Shown: in pieces, positions 35,430 to 47,398 of the stretch
Layout: every line of letters begins with the position of its first letter
Position numbering within the stretch: position 1 is the first letter of the stretch
Assembly: GCA_035772405.1 (NCBI GenBank)
Contig: JAYKKM010000222.1
Span: 811,001-875,000 of the forward strand
Direction of reading: 5' to 3'
DNA from: Chrysogorgia sp. JL179-B06
Taxonomy: Eukaryota > Cnidaria > Anthozoa > Scleralcyonacea > Chrysogorgiidae
Length of the DNA stretch: 64,000 nucleotides
Position numbers and translations under genes: made by a program
Notes under the pieces: generated by a model
The model's database searches: none
Seen by the model: the letters and a program-made list of their open reading frames with translations, nothing else
Told to the model about the DNA's origin: nothing

Positions 35430-37180
35430 GAGTCACACCGAAACTCGTTGAGTGGGTAGAGGATGTGCACAGCCCAGAGACAAGGATCATATCACGCTCT
35501 GATTTACCCATGTTGTGTTTGGAGCTGTATCGTTCAGCCCATTCTTGTTGAATGCTACCATGAAGTACCGCGTCGAGCGATGCCAGTACGATGCCCCAAG
35601 TTCGTTGAAAAAATTCAATCTATGTTGATGACATAAGTTCTCAGATGAGAATCTTGACGGAAACTTTCAAGTTGTACCAAGTCTCAAAGGCCCGCCGGCA
35701 TGGGTGAAGGAGATTTCAATCTGAGGAAGATTGTCACTATTTCTACAGAGCTGAGAAAAAGAATAAATTAAACTGAGAGTTTGTGACACCTGAAGCGCCA
35801 CAGAGACAAGCAAGACAACTGATGAACGAGAATCTGAAAATTGCCACACCTTGGTAGAAGAAGAGCAGTCAACGTACACAGGAAGTGTCTTGGGACCTCC
35901 ACTACCAACAGCTGAAAGCAAACGCTAACAAAAGATTTTAGGAATGTTATAGTGGGATGCCAACGAAGATAACCTAGTTATTGACATCAAGGTTCAAGTT
36001 GCAGCGCTAGCACAAGAGGTACATCCCACAAAGAGAAACGTCATTTAGTGTTGCTGCAAAGATTTACGATCGCACGATAGTTATTTGTCCGATAACTATA
36101 CAACTCAAGCTTTTGTTTCAAGAGCTCTGTGAAGCCAAGGAGACTGGAATGAACTACTTGAAGGTGCAGTGAAACATACCTGGAGAAAATTGGTGAACAA
36201 CCTGAATAATGTCCAACTAGTTAACGATCCCTAGATGCTATCTTACTGCATGGTATACGCGACAAGGTCATTTCATATGAGCTCCATGGATTCGATGCCT
36301 CTAGCAAGGCCAATGGTGCCGTAATAGATTTACGCATCAACAATTACATCCTATGTCCGATTTGTGATACCCAAAGCCAGAGTAGCACCGTTAGCCAGGC
36401 AGAGAATCCAGAGACTGGAATTATTGTCCGCCCTAATCCTAGCCATGCAGATTGATAATTACTACTAGACTTTCATGCCTTGAACCTACAAAGTTAAGTG
36501 CTGGACAGATTCCAAGGGCCATGTATTGGATTGTACAACAAAATGAATGGAAGCAGTATTTGAAGAACCGAGTCAAGGAGATCACAGCTTTCGTTCCAGT
36601 AAATTGTTGGAGTCACTGCTCTGGCTTAGAGAATCACGCCGACATCTCTTCACGTGGTACCCACACAGCTTGCCTCCAGTGACTTGTTGTGGTATGGCCC
36701 AAACTGGTTGGCTGCTCAAGGAAAGCCTTCAGAGAGGAGAACGCCGAGGTTTGCAGTCATGCCAAGGGAGTGCCTAAGTGAAATGAAGATCAAGAGCGAA
36801 AGGCTTTAGACAATGGAACACTGTCAGCATTGGTTGTACACGGTACGACGAATCATCTGAGCATTGGACCGCTTACTAAGGATAAGCGCTAAAATTCCAG
36901 AATCAAGGGAGATAGTACAAGGAAGGTTCCTGAAATATGGATCAAGGAGCTGCAGAGCCAACTGAAGTCAAATGAGAAGGTCTAGCCCTGGAACCAAGAG
37001 CTTCAGCTGTTTACAGATGAAATAAAGGTCTCGCAAGATGCAAAGGGCGACTAACCAACTCCGACAGGTTATACAAAGTTTCAAACATATCACAGAACTT
37101 CTAATTGCCTTAAGTATTCTGAGAAGATTTTATTACCTAACATATGACTGAGTTCTTCTTGCATTGGTCTAAGAACTTCA
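35430..37180 (+). pseudogene. Strongly decayed BEL/Pao pol (second, distinct element)
   Basis: Short pieces in changing frames read VFGAVSFSPFLLNATMKYRV (RT palm), KIYDRTIVICPITIQLKLLF (connection) and WIVQQNEWKQYLKNRVKEI with CSGLENHADISSRGT (RNase H to integrase linker). Their order is that of BEL/Pao pol on +. Many stops and frameshifts show an old copy; no LTRs found. Confidence 0.75.
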
Positions 37181-37210
37181 AGTCCAACTTAAGCTTTCTT
37201 TAAAAATTAG

Positions 37211-37340
37211 CAATTGAGGTACCAGGCGGGAACCGTAATTTGAAAATAAATATGAAAGCCCAGCAAATAATTTATTAGCACATTTTAATCGGTTTTGATA
37301 TTTATTTTCAAATTATGCTTCCCGCCTGGTACGCCAATTG
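37211..37340. mobile_element. 130-bp fold-back
   Basis: CAATTGAGGTACCAGGCGGG at the left matches, inverted, CCCGCCTGGTACGCCAATTG at the right. The inner arms continue with TTTGAAAATAAATAT / ATATTTATTTTCAAA. Confidence 0.8.
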
Positions 37341-37420
37341 CTTTAATATTCCGTCAGAAATATTCGGTAGGGGGGGGGGGTATCCCCCTGCTGCCCTATA
37401 TTACTATATATGCTCCACTA

Positions 37421-37602
37421 TACACCTCTTTCATAATGGCGCCCAAATTAAATATTCTTTTATATTCATTTAAATTAGCCTTTCTGACCTCGTTCGTGTG
37501 TTGTAATTCCAAAGAATCGTCGCTTTGTAACGAGGTCAGAAAGGCTAATTTGCATGCATACAAAAGAATATTTAAATTGGCCACCATTATGAAAGCGGTC
37601 TA
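37421..37602. mobile_element. TAGACC-type fold-back MITE
   Basis: TACACCTCTTTCATAATGG and CCATTATGAAAGCGGTCTA form the ends, TA-flanked. GAGGTCAGAAAGGCTAATTT and its complement form the inner stem. Confidence 0.8.
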
Positions 37603-38002
37603 TATTGGTGAAGCCAGCCCGAGTTCAGGTTGGACTAGTCTGACTTTAGTTGCGATGTAGTGTTTTTTCCTGCAGGTTGTTTACATACAGTTCTCACATG
37701 CAGGTGCTGAAAGCCTAATATATAAAATACTCCTTGACGTCCCTTGAAATCGGTGATCGCCAGATCTGCAAAGTGAAATGTTCTACAGATTCTAAGGTGG
37801 CCCTGTATACTAAAGCTTTCTAGCTAGGTGAAAGTATTATACAATTAACTGACAATACAATTTTTGTTTTAATTTGTGATTGTATGATTGCACATGGAAG
37901 AAAAGGGTTTTCATAAGGAATATTTTTACTGCATTATTTACCACTTGCTTTATCAGTTCTGTGTGCCTTCACTGACAAGACACATTACGTTTCTAATTTA
38001 AG

Positions 38003-38062
38003 GCGCCAAACGGATTGAATTGTGTAGTAATCTTCTAGAAGGTGGTACTACACCAAGTATTG
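38003..38062 (+). CDS. CUTC: CutC exon 2
   Basis: Bounded by ttaag and gtaggt. Encodes GAKRIELCSNLLEGGTTPSI and the first base of Gly. The RIELC and EGGTTPS motifs are CutC signatures of the first barrel strands. The phase joins exon 1 (G|GC) and exon 3 (G|GT). Confidence 0.9.
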
Positions 38063-38084
38063 GTAGGTACAATTATAACATTAT

Positions 38085-38285
38085 TATTATTGGACGATAC
38101 ATGGACGACGATCGTCAAGATCATATCCTCAGAAAAATTCTACGGAAAAAAATCAGAATGTTATACAGTAGGTTCGATTCCTGTCCGGGGACTCATACAT
38201 TTTTGTGACGATATGAGCTTGACGATCGTCCATGTATCGTCTGCCTACTCCAAGCTCTCCCACATTCACTACAGTAGTGTATTAT
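38085..38285 (+). mobile_element. tRNA-derived SINE (family 1) with inverted tail
   Basis: GGTTCGATTCCTGTCCGGGG (B box) is followed by GAGCTTGACGATCGTCC and the end CCCACATTCACTACAG. An inverted copy of the tail (CGATACATGGACGACGATCG) lies in front, so the copy can fold back. Confidence 0.75.
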
Positions 38286-39233
38286 ATTAACTATTGGAGT
38301 TTTCATGTGACCATTTTATCGCAGAAGTCCTTAGAAATCGCCGATAATGTACTTCTCATGGGCCTTGCGAAATGCCAAATTTTCATGGAATATGTGCCCC
38401 CATTTCATATAATGCAGGATGTGCCACTGCCCTTTGTATATAACCTGAAATGTTACGTACACATCAAGTTAACATGATGATAATTTTGTAGTTAAAAAAA
38501 AACAAAAGACACCATGCACGTACAATGTCGGGCGACTTCAACGATTCACGTCGATGCATGGCATCATGAATAGTTTTTGTGCCGGAATACTAAGTGAATA
38601 ATTTAGGATAAATTGAAATAATTTCAATTATTTGTTGTGGAGAAACAAATTACAAATAACTTGGTAAAGGTTTATAGGGACAAAGGGCTTTTTATTACTT
38701 TATAAAATAAGTTGCCAAAACACTTGATTTATACATCATCCGTCCTTACAAATCGCAAGAAAGACAAGACCTGGCCACAGCTAGATCACATAACGTGAAA
38801 TTCTGGATATCTCTGCTTGATTCCTGGGAAACGTTCGTTAAAATTGCGCAATATAAGCCCTGCAGGTGGAGTATTCCGATGAACCTGCCACACATCTTGA
38901 CGAAATAAATATAATGTACAAAGATATATTCTTTCGATGACATTGTGCTACTGTTGCTACGCAACGTAGACGCAAAAATGGCTTAACGATTGTCGTGCAT
39001 GCTTCTATGTTTGAGAAGAAAGAAATATAACCAATCTGAAATTACTCGGGTATAATTAGCCTGGGATGGTTGCCCTGACGGAAGAGTTACCCTATAACAC
39101 CATGCAGATAACGTTACTCAATTTACTATTCCTAGTTTGCGGAGGACGTCGTTGTAAAGTTGGACTGATGCTAGGGAGAAATTGCAGGTCACCTTGGTTG
39201 TCGCATTGACTTGTCCCTCAAATTCTTATATAG

Positions 39234-39403
39234 GTTTATTGACAATAATCAAAGGAAAAGTCTCTCTTCCTGTAGTTGTAATGATTCGACCAAGAGGTGG
39301 TGATTTTCTTTACACCGCAGAAGAGTTTGACGTTATGGTAGAAGATACCAAGCAGCTTATAAAACACTGGTGCTGATGGCATTGTTTATGGTATTCTCAC
39401 AAA
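39234..39403 (+). CDS. CUTC: CutC exon 3, with a single-base frameshift
   Basis: Bounded by ttatatag and gtaatt. The first frame reads [20 protein letters not shown], then [20 protein letters not shown] and LIKH; the family motif [10 protein letters not shown] is intact. The expected GADG block follows only in the next frame (GGT GCT GAT GGC ATT, then VYGILT). One extra T after CAC at about 39368 accounts for the shift. Removing it would give a continuous exon with the right end phase for exon 4. So it is either an inactivating mutation or an assembly error. Confidence 0.85.
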
Positions 39404-40132
39404 GTAATTGATGAAATAATCGTAATAATTACAGTTAATTTAAGCAGTCAATAATCCAAGTCATGTCCTGTGAACAAATCACGCGCGGAAAGTAGAAAAG
39501 AACACATGAGAAGTTTGTAAAAGAGAATGTAAAACACATGAGAAGCTTGTAAAACACAAGGTACTATAGCTGAGTGTTTTACAAGTAGAAAGAACGCAAT
39601 AGAAGCTTGTATGATACAGTATAAGGTATCATAGCTGAGTATTTTACAGCCAACTTTTCTTACATCTCGAAACAAGTCTAACATTCTGGCATGACGAGCC
39701 GATAAATACAGTACAGCTCCGGGCTTCGCTCGAAACGTTAGACTATACTTATACACGCTATTTCGGTAGCACACCAACCTTTTTAGATACTTAAAGGTTA
39801 GTTTGATGCTTTGCTCAAAACTAACTAGTATACAAACATTCAAATATTGCCCACCATTGGGGGGTAAGAAATGTTGTATTGGTTCACAGTAGTAATAATT
39901 AACACTGTTGAAAATTTGTGACTAAGTTTCTTATCCGCGCATATCAAACGATTGATCAAGAAATGGCAAAGATTCACCATTTAAAACCAGTTTTCGCAGT
40001 TCGAACGCAGTACAGGCCAAGGTAGAGAAAGAACATGTTTACAAGCGCAGAACAAGTATCGTCATGGGCACACTTGATCGTATGCATGCAGCCTCATCTG
40101 AACAAGATGGAGGACCGGAAAGAGCCCCTTTT

Positions 40133-40165
40133 CACTCTCTGACGAAGGGCCTTCACCGCTCCATT
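40133..40165 (+). ncRNA. Hammerhead-like remnant in CutC intron 3
   Basis: CTGACGA (core-like, CUGANGA) is followed by AGGGC and GCTC helix II strands, but GAAA is replaced by CATT. Non-functional if related. Confidence 0.25.
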
Positions 40166-40445
40166 TTATTTACATGGGGGTAACAGTTATGGTATAGTGT
40201 GGTATAGGGTTACCCTTAGCATACGGCCACGCACTTTACAGATCGGGTATCCCTAGTTTAACGTGATTTTTAAAAGTTGACTGGTTTACGAACCTTGCTA
40301 GTAGAGACAACATTTTGTCATTTAAACGCTCTGTGAAAGTTCTAGAGGCAAGGAAACCCTCAAAGCAGCGGACAGCTCTTCCCCTCCTGTAAACTTTCTC
40401 ATAGTGTTGGTACTTTAACTAATATGAGGTTTCTTGTTTGTTTAG

Positions 40446-40486
40446 AAATGGTGAAGTAGATGAATCACGTTGTCAACAATTACTAG
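40446..40486 (+). CDS. CUTC: CutC exon 4 (41 nt)
   Basis: Between ttgtttag and gtacag. Encodes the end of Lys and then NGEVDESRCQQLL, the loop that follows ILTK in CutC (compare EDGHIDKE in human CUTC). The phase matches exon 3 (AA|A) and exon 5 (G|AT). Confidence 0.85.
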
Positions 40487-43374
40487 GTACAGTAACATGG
40501 TAGAGTAATACAATACTTGCTCGGTGGCTCAGGTTGACGTACAGCGGTGGTTTAATGTTCCTAGCTTGCACCCGTCCCTCACGTTGTAAACCACAAACTA
40601 ATGGAATTGTAAGCAATAAATTATTGGATTGATAACCAACCAGGGGCGGCGCTAGCCCTGTTTAACTGGGGGGGGGGGGGGGGGGGGGGGGGGTGTAAAT
40701 GAAATTTTGCCGAGTCAAATTGTAATTTTGCCGACTCATTAGAAGGTAAATCCGTAAATGTCCTTATGCAGGGAAGGCTATATGTTAGGTATGCTTGGTA
40801 TTTCTACAGTCTCCAGCCTAACGCCTTGGTTTTGATGACCATTGATTTAGGACTTCGTGCATGTCTAGAGCATCAGCTAGGTCTTTTTCGCAGTTTCAGT
40901 AGCATCAAATTGTCTAATCTTTTGTCCTCCATTGTTGATCGGTATACGCTCTTAACGAATTTCAGATGACTAAAAGTTCTCTCATCTTTCGCCACTGAAA
41001 TCGGGGCTGTTAGCATCAACTGATGTGCCTTCCATGTTAAGGGGAGTGTCTTCCTCTGCAAAAGGTAAACTTGATGACGTTGTCTGCGTGGTCGTCGTCC
41101 TTTAATTCTGGTTTGTGGTCGACTATGTTCTTAAACACTTCTAATTCTGCTTGTAACACTTCAGCATCTACATCATTAGGGAGCATTGCTACAAGCTTTT
41201 GTGTGTTTTCAAATGACGGCTCTTGCAACGGAGTCTGCAAGACGCCTGCTATAGGAGCTATGATATCCAATGTATAGGCTGCATCTTGTCCCGAAATTGC
41301 GTGATAAGGACATTCAAAACGCCACTTGAACTCCTTCCGATAATACTGTCGAAAGTCAAAAACGGTTTGCTTCGTGTGCATTTTCATCGTACCGTCTCGG
41401 TATACGCCTTACTCGGTGATTTCTTGCAAACTCTTCTTCGGCACTAATTTGAAAGGATTGCTCTGCATATAACACGGCTGCTTCTATCATGGAATTCATC
41501 GATTCTTTCATCATCATTCATTCGTTCCAGAGATGTTATAGTGCCTTTCGTTAGCTCTAAAGCGTCCATGATGTTGAGTTCCGTGTGCTGAAGGCTTTCG
41601 CTTAGGAACTTTGTCTTGAGCATAATGTTCTTCATAAACATCAAGCTGACGATGAAATCAAAGCTCCTCACGTTTTTTCAGCAAGCCTGAAATTGTTGCT
41701 TTGATTTTGGCATCCACTGGTGCTGCTAATGCTTCCTCTAGTGCTTCAATAATAACTTCAAGAGATGTCCACACAGCCTTGATTGATTCAGCCCGTGCCG
41801 TCCATCTTGTCTTGGAAAGATTCCTGAGCTGGATACAGTTTTCAACTGTTTTCAGGTGCTTGGCTATGACAGCATGACGCTTTGTACTTCCCGAGAAGAA
41901 AACGTAGAGCTGTTGCAGAATGTTGAAGAGTTCCTGAATAATATGGCAACTTTCACATGCATGCTCGACAACAGTGTTGCACCTATGAGCTTGACAAGGA
42001 ATGTATGGAACCTTTCTATTCAATTTCTTTTCAACTTCTGCCTGTGCTCCATTGTACACTCCCGACATGTTCGAGGCAAAATCGTTATGATTGGAATACC
42101 AACTCAGAAGTCTTCAAACCGCTGTCTTCTAACGACTTAAGGATGTCGCTGGCTTGTCCGCTGCCTGTCTTGTCAGTCGTTTCTTTAACTTCGAGAAGTA
42201 GTTCTTTAACTGCAAACGATGATCCATCCGAGTCTTTCACATATCTGACAGCTAAAGCAAGACGATCCTTGTTGGATGTGTCACTGCAGGCGTTGTAACG
42301 GAATACATCTTGGACTCATTTACTTCTTCTTTCACCTTGCGTCTGATATTATTTGACAAAATATCAATCATTTCATTTTGCGAATCGTGACTCATGTAAG
42401 TTACATGATATGACCGGAAATGAACTTCGTTCAAGCCATCTCTTGAGGTTTGGACAATGCCTGGATAGGAGTTGGACGATCTGGTTAAAATTCCCATTGA
42501 TTTCACGGTTTTCACCCTGCTTACCAGTTAGCTCTGTCGATCTTCCTCGGAAAGCTATCCCTTGTCGGCCGAGGGTGCGTGCAACATCGAGCAACATAAA
42601 TACGGCATCATTATTTGTTAGTTGATCCTTTTCAGCTTGAATGACGTTGGCACGTTTTTCTTTATCTAGTAGTCAGTCTACGTTAGACGACTCTTGACTA
42701 AAGGAATAAAAGTCCACCAATGCGGCCTTATGGCTTTTCGATCCAAAATGAACGGCAAGTTTTCCTTTCTTCTTTGTTCCTCGACTTGTCATCTTCTGCC
42801 ATTGTCGAACACCGTCTATTGACCACGCATTCTCGGCTTGTTCTCGACCAGGTCCGGATGGAAATAAGGAACATACATAACAAAATGCTGCATCTTTTGA
42901 AATGCTGTACTCGAGATGTGGAAAGGCCGTGTACCATATATACGCTTGAAAAGCGACATTGCTTTTTTCGGGGAATATCATCATTCTTTGGGAAAACGGA
43001 TAACTTTGGTTGGTGTGGTCCCATCACTATCAGTGGACGTTTTTCACTTTGCATCTCTCACCTGGATCATGGCTTGGCACTGACGCCACACTTGATTCGA
43101 CATTCCTTTCTGACACTTTTCTATTCTCTCTTATCCTCTTTAATAAAGCGGTACTCAACTTCCTGATTTTGTTGGCATTCTTACATACTCGTTGTGTTAG
43201 TTCTTCAGCGTTAGACAAGAATGTTTCAACCACTGGACAAGTATCACCTTTCACTTCTTCTACTAAGTCTGATGCCCTTCTTAGATCTTCCACCAGGTAA
43301 GATAGTTCTCCAGCACATGTCAACCAATTGTCATCTACGTTCTCTGTAGAATAATAGTGTTTTTTGATTTTTTC

Positions 43375-44540
43375 AAAAAATAGTTTTTTTTGAATCTATT
43401 GGGGTTCGGCCCGCTCTACTACCGTGGATAGCCTCATATCTCACTGATCGCTCACAGAGAGTAAGGTTCGACGGAGTTGTGTCAGGTTTTAAAAATATTA
43501 ACGCAGGTGTGCCACAAGGAAGCAAGATTGGTCCGTTCGCTTTCATTACAAAGATTAATACACTTCCAACTATAGCTATCACTGATAAAAACTCGGACAA
43601 AGAACACGTGTCTATCTTTATGGATGACACTACACTGTCAGAGATTCTAAACATGAGCAGCTACGAGTCCCAGTCAACAAGTAATATACAAGCGAATGTT
43701 GAAAGGATTTCAAAATATGCAAGAGAGGAAAAAATGAGATTAAATCTGAAGAAAACGAAAGAAATGGTCATAGATTTCCGTACAAACAAATCTGATAATA
43801 CCAGCAATTACGATTGACAATACTACAATCGAAAGAAAAACATCGTACAAGCTTTTAGGTATTTTGATTGAGTCAGATTTTAAATGGCACGAAAACACCT
43901 GTTCAATTGTTAAAAAGGAAGGAAACGTCTTTTCTTCCTAAAAGTGCTTAAGAAATACAATGCACCAGCAAAAGACCTTCTGACGTTTTATTGCTCAATA
44001 ATTCGATCGGTGTTGGAATATGGTGACATATTGTGGCACGGAGGCCTAACATCATCAGAAAGCCAAGACATTGAAAGAATTCAGAAACGAGCACTTAGGA
44101 TTATAGCTCCAGATTTAAAATACGAAGAAGCTTTAGCAACATATAAATTGCCGTCTCTTAAAGAAAGACGGGAGAAGCACTGCGTAGAATTAATTAAGCG
44201 AATGCTATCTCCGTCGCACAAGCTACATCATCTCCTTCCAGAAAAAGTTCAAAACGTTCGGGAAAGAAATACAAGATATAATGGTAATAAACTTTATAAT
44301 TTTAAATGTAAAACTGAACGTTTTAAAAATAGCCCATTGGTGTATGCAATTGGTAAATATAATAGTAGTTTTTAATGTTTTTAGTCGTTATGACTTATAT
44401 ATATAGATATTTAGATATAGATATATATATATATATATATATAGCTTATTAACTTTATTAGAATAGTTATTTTACTCATGTTTAAATTTTATACTTATGT
44501 AAATACATGATAATTAAGTTTATCTTCTTCATGTATATTC
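43375..44540 (+). mobile_element. CR1-type LINE fragment inside the hAT
   Basis: The + frames read PLLPWIASYLTDRSQRVRF-like sequence, then NINAGVPQGSKIGPFAF, the RT catalytic block VSIFMDDTTLSEIL and EKMRLNLKKTKEMVIDFR. After a frame change comes LTFYCSIIRSVLEYGDILWH and IERIQKRALRIIAPDLKYEE. The 5' end is truncated within RT; the 3' end has TA-rich sequence at 44395-44445. Confidence 0.85.
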
Positions 44541-45164
44541 TTATTGAATAAAAAACCCAGTATTATAAAAATCTGCATCACTTTCGGAAGAAGTTTGGAT
44601 GACAAAACCGATATGAGATGTTTCTCCATCGGAACCGGATGATACCGAAACCATTGACTCGGGCTCAGGTATTGATGTTATATTATCTGGACCAGGATAA
44701 GGAAAAATCTCAGATTCGATTTCGCAACGCAATGGTGTAGGGAGAAGTGAAGTATCTGCAGCGAACGTGGTTGCTTTAGGGAAAACAGATGCTTCTTCAA
44801 AAATTGGCATTTCACTCATTGGTTCATCATGATCATCACATGATGATGTTCTAGAGGGATGACTTGCATTACCTTGTTGACTTGTGCCAGGACATGGTGA
44901 CGTGCTGCTTGAGCAGCTTGAAGTAAATGAAGCTTGACTGGTAGACTTAAGACATGGCTTTTTCGCTGCTACGAAAGGATTTGGTTGTGCATTAACATCT
45001 TGGTACGGTATAGCTTTATTTTTCTTTAACATTTCACGATGAAATCTTTTGTTATGCGTAGGTCGATAATCGTCATCAAACTGTCTATGACATACAAGAC
45101 ATTCTAACTTAACTCTTGTGCGTTTTCGAGACTTATTCCGTTTGCTTAATTTTGATTTCTCCAT
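44541..45164 (-). CDS. N-terminal zinc-finger part of the hAT transposase
   Basis: 207 codons, starting MEKSKLSKRNKSRKRTRVK. One finger follows (CLVCHRQF...HNKRFH, C2H2 spacing), then a Ser/Pro-rich acidic linker. The end (SDADFYNTGF) is where the LINE begins. On its own it looks like a small zinc-finger gene, but position and strand make it the amino end of the transposase that resumes at 43325. A host gene is less likely. Confidence 0.65.
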   Translation of the reverse strand: MEKSKLSKRNKSRKRTRVKLECLVCHRQFDDDYRPTHNKRFHREMLKKNKAIPYQDVNAQPNPFVAAKKPCLKSTSQASFTSSCSSSTSPCPGTSQQGNASHPSRTSSCDDHDEPMSEMPIFEEASVFPKATTFAADTSLLPTPLRCEIESEIFPYPGPDNITSIPEPESMVSVSSGSDGETSHIGFVIQTSSESDADFYNTGFFIQ

Positions 45165-45317
45165 CTCTTATTCGCTTAAACAGGATAAATATCCCAGGAT
45201 AGTGCCACTACCAAGAAAAAGAAAGGGCACTTATCGCAAACCAGAATGTGTATTTTTTAAAACTGTAACTTGCAATAGCAATATATACTTAGAATACAAA
45301 CATACACATAGTCAATT

Positions 45318-45408
45318 GTTAATCATACATTCATACAATAGAAAATACCTTTACTAAATTTGTTAATCATACATTCATACAATAGAAAATACCTTTACTA
45401 AATTTGAG
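45318..45408. repeat. Tandem duplication of 44 bp
   Basis: TTAATCATACATTCATACAA, then TAGAAAATACCTTTACTAAA, occurs twice in direct succession without changes. Confidence 0.9.
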
Positions 45409-45985
45409 TGTACTAAATTTCGTAGTTTGAACGTTCTGTCGTTTGCCAATTCAGCGATTCAGATTAATTTCGTCCATGCGTTCGTTTTGGTCAGCGAAAT
45501 ATCTATTATCTAGTACTTGATGTTATTACCGTATGTGCGTAACAAGATTAATTTTGCGCGATGTTTTTCGACGACTTCCCGACTGAGTTTACTCGTCGTA
45601 TATTGTAAATTTTAATTTCCTGAACCTCTTGAACTCTTCAATTGTTTTCTTGTTCAATTCACGATTTGCCGACTGGGATTTACTGATTCCAGTAATTTGT
45701 GGCTTACAACGTGCGCAACGGCTGCTCAATGACAGTAAAATTGAAAAGAAACCCCCGCTGGTCATCGAGTCTGAGCCGTCGAGCAAACGCTTGAAATGTC
45801 TAAAATGATAGATACCTTAAAACTATTAATATTTCTGCACATTATACTTAAAGGTCTATCTTTTAGGTAACTTTGTCTTTTGGGTACAGTTGCCCTTTAA
45901 CGTTTTTATTTTACCATATATATTAGCTCTGCCAGTTGTACGTCGACCAAGAGCTAAGTTTATATTTTATTTCCTTTTCAACCAG
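45409..45985. other. End of CutC intron 4
   Basis: No recognised coding sequence. A 65-codon minus frame (45786-45589) has no family resemblance that I can see. Confidence 0.5.
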
Positions 45986-46021
45986 ATATGATCAAACCTC
46001 TTCCTGTGACATTTCACCGTG
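45986..46021 (+). CDS. CUTC: CutC exon 5 (36 nt)
   Basis: Between tcaaccag and gtgtgt. Encodes (D)MIKPLPVTFHR and one base of the next codon. PVTFHRAFD, split between exons 5 and 6, is a core CutC motif. Confidence 0.9.
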
Positions 46022-46721
46022 GTGTGTAAAGTTTAACTTTTTTATGCTCCGTTTGAATTGTGGGCCACGACAGGTTTATCACTATTGACTGAGAGCGAGG
46101 TCTATATACAGGAAAGTATTTATTTGGGGTTTTCGTACACTACCGAGGGAAGAATGGGAATTAAAGAGTGAGATCAGGAAATGGTATAATCAGCTATGGT
46201 TTTTGGTTATTTTCCTTCAGTTCTTGGTTTTAACGCTGTTTTCGTCTTTATTATGTTGTGAACGTTCTCCTTACCTGTTTACTTGTTTCAATTCATGTTC
46301 ACCCATGTTAGGCAATTCATTTCCCGTGCTTCTAGATCGATAGCCTTAAAGAAGTATATTTTATTGTATAGTATTTTTCATAAAGATATACCAACTAGTG
46401 TTCTTTTATTTTCATTGAAATCTGCTCATAACATTCCCCTCCAAAAGTTACGTGTCTGAATAAAAGCGTATTTCCTACCCAACATATAATGTTCAGACGG
46501 CAATTATCGTTGATTCCGCGGATCTTTCAATTATAACCTATGAATCTGCGTGTTGTTTCGGCATGATATACATGTACTTCATGGTAACACTAGACATGGT
46601 TTCCATCTGTTTTTTATAGCCCTTACCATAACCGTAACCCAAATCCTAACCCTAACCTTAACTGGTACTCTAAGACTAAGTATACCATAATTTCCCAACC
46701 TGCTCCTAACTTGACCTTGCT

Positions 46722-46800
46722 GCACGTAGCTCAGTCAGTAGACTGTCAGACTTGAATAAGTAAATCGAAGGTCGCGAGTCCAAATCTCAATCGTAGTCGA
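46722..46800 (+). repeat. Degenerate tRNA-like sequence in CutC intron 5
   Basis: CACGTAGCTCAGTCAGTAGA resembles an A box and GGTCGCGAGTCCAAATC a B box. The stems are poor. Upstream, 46640-46665, is CCTAACCCTAACC, too short to be a telomere relic. Confidence 0.45.
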
Positions 46801-46993
46801 GTATAGTTTTCTGTACTTGCCCGGTATAGTTCGTCATCGGAGTAGCACCTAAATATCATGACTTCTACTTTTCGAAATATTATTTTGTAACCTGCAACGA
46901 ATAACATGTTGCCAGACGAGTTGGGCAGGAATTTGTTGTTTTAATTATTACCTCACCTTATTGTTTCTGTCCTTATTATTTTTCTAACTGAAG

Positions 46994-47127
46994 CTTTTGA
47001 TATGGTTCGTGACCAAAGAGTAGCTTTAGAAACGATTATAAAACTGGGATTTGATCGAGTGCTCACGAGTGGTGGAAAGACAAATGTATTACAAGGAGTA
47101 TCTAGCATTAAAGAACTCGTTATTCAG
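46994..47127 (+). CDS. CUTC: CutC exon 6
   Basis: Between aactgaag and gtatgg. Encodes AFDMVRDQRVALETIIKLGF, DRVLTSGGKTNVLQG and SIKELVIQ. The FDMV and GFDRVLTSG motifs are typical. It ends in phase 0. Confidence 0.95.
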
Positions 47128-47226
47128 GTATGGAAGAGTGGAAAAGTATATCAGTCTAAAGTTAGAAACTATTATAGTTTAGACCATTTTATAGGCACGT
47201 AGAAGTAGCATGGCCATCTAACGATT

Positions 47227-47398
47227 AACAAATAGATTCCATTTTGCCGTTGTCTGTTCAGTTATAGATGCACCGATGACGTCACAACATGGTAAGAACA
47301 AGTGGCGTTGAGTGGGTCACTGATGTTCTTACCACGTTCTGACGTCCTCTGTGTCTCTATATAACTGAACAGACAACAAAAATGGAATCTATTTGTTT
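47227..47398. mobile_element. Fold-back MITE in CutC intron 6
   Basis: AACAAATAGATTCCATTTTG at the left matches, inverted, AAAATGGAATCTATTTGTTT at the right. TTGTCTGTTCAGTTATA and TATAACTGAACAGACAA continue the arms. Confidence 0.85.

Larger units (their letters stand above)
31836..38002 (+). other. CutC intron 1
   Basis: It holds a hammerhead motif (32165), poly-G runs (32529-32553 and 33050-33064), a hairpin (33172-33268), a dispersed repeat, a decayed BEL/Pao (35430-37180) and two fold-backs. I see no further exon; small open frames at 32484-34170 have no recognisable family. Confidence 0.6.
40641..45164 (-). mobile_element. hAT transposon (ZMYM/TTF-type), decayed and split by a LINE
   Basis: The terminus CAGGGGCGGCGCTAGCCC is at 40641. 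On - the order from 45164 is: an N-terminal protein with a C2H2-like finger (LECLVCHRQFDDDYRPTHNK), interrupted at about 44541; then EDLRRASDLVEEVKGD; a TTF-like finger (FPHLEYSISKDAAFCYVC); the middle transposase block (VPYIPCQAHRCNTVVEHACE, LRNLSKTRWTARAESIKAVW); and the C-terminal dimerisation block (LMLTAPISVAKDERTFSHLK). Several frameshifts. The right terminus was not found. A CR1-type LINE occupies 43375-44540. The whole lies in CutC intron 4. Confidence 0.8.

Noticed and set aside
46636..46670. Interstitial telomere repeat
   Set aside because: Only two or three CCTAACC-like units, irregular; similar GGTTAGGG-like bits at 57540-57640 and 58230-58290 are also irregular.
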